Below are positions 63,339 through 64,000 of a DNA stretch of 64,000 nt, one piece after another; within the stretch, counting starts at the first letter, position 1; each line of letters starts with the position of its first letter. The translations under genes were made by a program, and so were the position numbers. This stretch comes from Bedellia somnulentella (lineage: Eukaryota; Arthropoda; Insecta; Lepidoptera; Bedelliidae). The notes under the pieces are model-generated. The model worked only from the letters and a program-made list of their open reading frames with translations, searched no databases and was not told the DNA's origin. The DNA lies in assembly GCA_963576735.1 (NCBI GenBank), contig OY755187.1:1178001-1242000 (forward strand). The letters are read 5' to 3'.

Positions 63339-64000
63339 GTCCCCCTCAAATATTCAAGTATTTACACAATTAGAACTGAAAGTAATTCTATAATTAATTC
63401 AATTTTTCATTTGACAATAAGATCACTTTTATTATTTTAAGATTAACTACTTACTTTAATTACTATTATAAAAATCATATCTAATTTCACAATTTAAATT
63501 AATTTCAATAAACTTAGGAGTATGTACCATTTTCGTGAAGATATCGGCCAGTTGATTTCCTGTGGAAATATATTCTAGCTTTATTACTTTGTTAGTAATT
63601 TGTTCACGAGTAAAGTGGTACTTAACATCGATATGCTTCGACCTTATGTGATTGGTCGGATTATAAGCTATACTAATACAGCTATTATTATCCTCAAATA
63701 TAATAATTGGCAATTTTACTGAAATCAAAATACTATTTAACAAAGATTTTATCCAAGTCGCTTCTCTAACTGCTTCAAATAAAGCCATATATTCAGCTTC
63801 CGTTGAGGAAGCAGCGACAGTGTTTTGCTTTCGTGTATTCCACGATATTGTACAATTATCGAACAATTTAAAAACATGTCCAGTTGTACTCTTTCTGTCA
63901 GTTATGTCGCCTCCCCAATCAGAATCTGCATAACCAACCAGCTGTTTATAGTTACATTTTACATAGGTCAACTTTAAATCAACAGTGCCTTTTATGTACC
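63339..64000 (-). mobile_element. second copia internal region (tandem copy), partial
   Basis: Continues past the shared LTR with the polypurine tract and the pol 3' end, essentially identical to 55650-56311. It runs off the window. Confidence 0.88.
63456..64000 (-). CDS. copia RNase H, second copy (partial)
   Basis: Same reading as 55767-56618 (GYADSDWGG, STEAEYMALFEA, SKHIDVKYHF). The frame continues beyond the window edge, so the start is not visible. Confidence 0.82.
   Translation of the reverse strand, partial: YIKGTVDLKLTYVKCNYKQLVGYADSDWGGDITDRKSTTGHVFKLFDNCTISWNTRKQNTVAASSTEAEYMALFEAVREATWIKSLLNSILISVKLPIIIFEDNNSCISIAYNPTNHIRSKHIDVKYHFTREQITNKVIKLEYISTGNQLADIFTKMVHTPKFIEINLNCEIRYDFYNSN

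Overview
This is an AT-rich insect window, most likely from a butterfly or moth. The evidence is Helitrons with A|T insertion sites and a CTAG 3' end, CR1-, jockey- and RTE-like LINEs, tRNA-headed SINEs, a very abundant short element with a (GTAT)n tail, and one clean multi-exon metazoan gene. Host coding sequence is sparse. I recognise one apparently intact gene, ALG11 (nine coding exons, 40712-49388, + strand, 486 codons). There is also one decayed leucine-rich-repeat gene, LRRC71-like (2512-11655), and one possible THAP-domain first exon (28826-28902). Almost everything else is mobile DNA, much of it nested.

Layout. 1-2374: 3' part of a CR1-like LINE. 2512-11655: LRR pseudogene, cut by a complete two-ORF CR1-like LINE (2887-9882, 7-bp target duplication) and by a Helitron (10654-11648). 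That LINE itself carries two tandem 534-bp MITEs, one of which holds a 590-bp foldback element. 11656-15645: old SINEs, then a jockey-like LINE whose 3' end was split by an inverted Helitron. 16640-18000: LINE 3' fragment cut by a 917-bp inverted-repeat element that carries a tRNA-like segment. 18185-18814: hAT-type MITE. 20153-22388: inverted-repeat element with strong hairpins. 23126-27728: four-layer nest, Helitron containing SINE containing an 8-bp-TSD element containing a CR1-like LINE. 28986-35730: inverted-repeat element with remains of a PIN-like nuclease gene; inside it a degenerate LINE, and inside that a second inverted-repeat element with another copy of the same gene type. 35767-39018: Helitron containing an RTE-like LINE, which contains a SINE and a hAT-like element. 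40712-49388: ALG11, whose introns are crowded with SINEs and show several internal duplications. 49770-53520: SINEs and an antisense jockey-like LINE. 53594-64000: Ty1/copia elements on the minus strand in an LTR-internal-LTR-internal tandem. The LTRs contain 18 or 20 copies of a 45-bp repeat.

The coding content falls into two parts. ALG11 acts in dolichol-linked oligosaccharide assembly at the ER membrane. The rest is element replication machinery: endonuclease/reverse transcriptase, copia protease-integrase-RT-RNase H, and the PIN-like nuclease genes. Most element ORFs are broken. The most intact is the CR1-like ORF2 at 6757-9732. Several insertions can be undone on paper so that the reading frame is restored exactly, which fixes their boundaries and relative ages. 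The least explained content is the PIN-like nuclease plus cysteine-rich tail gene found inside two different long-inverted-repeat elements.
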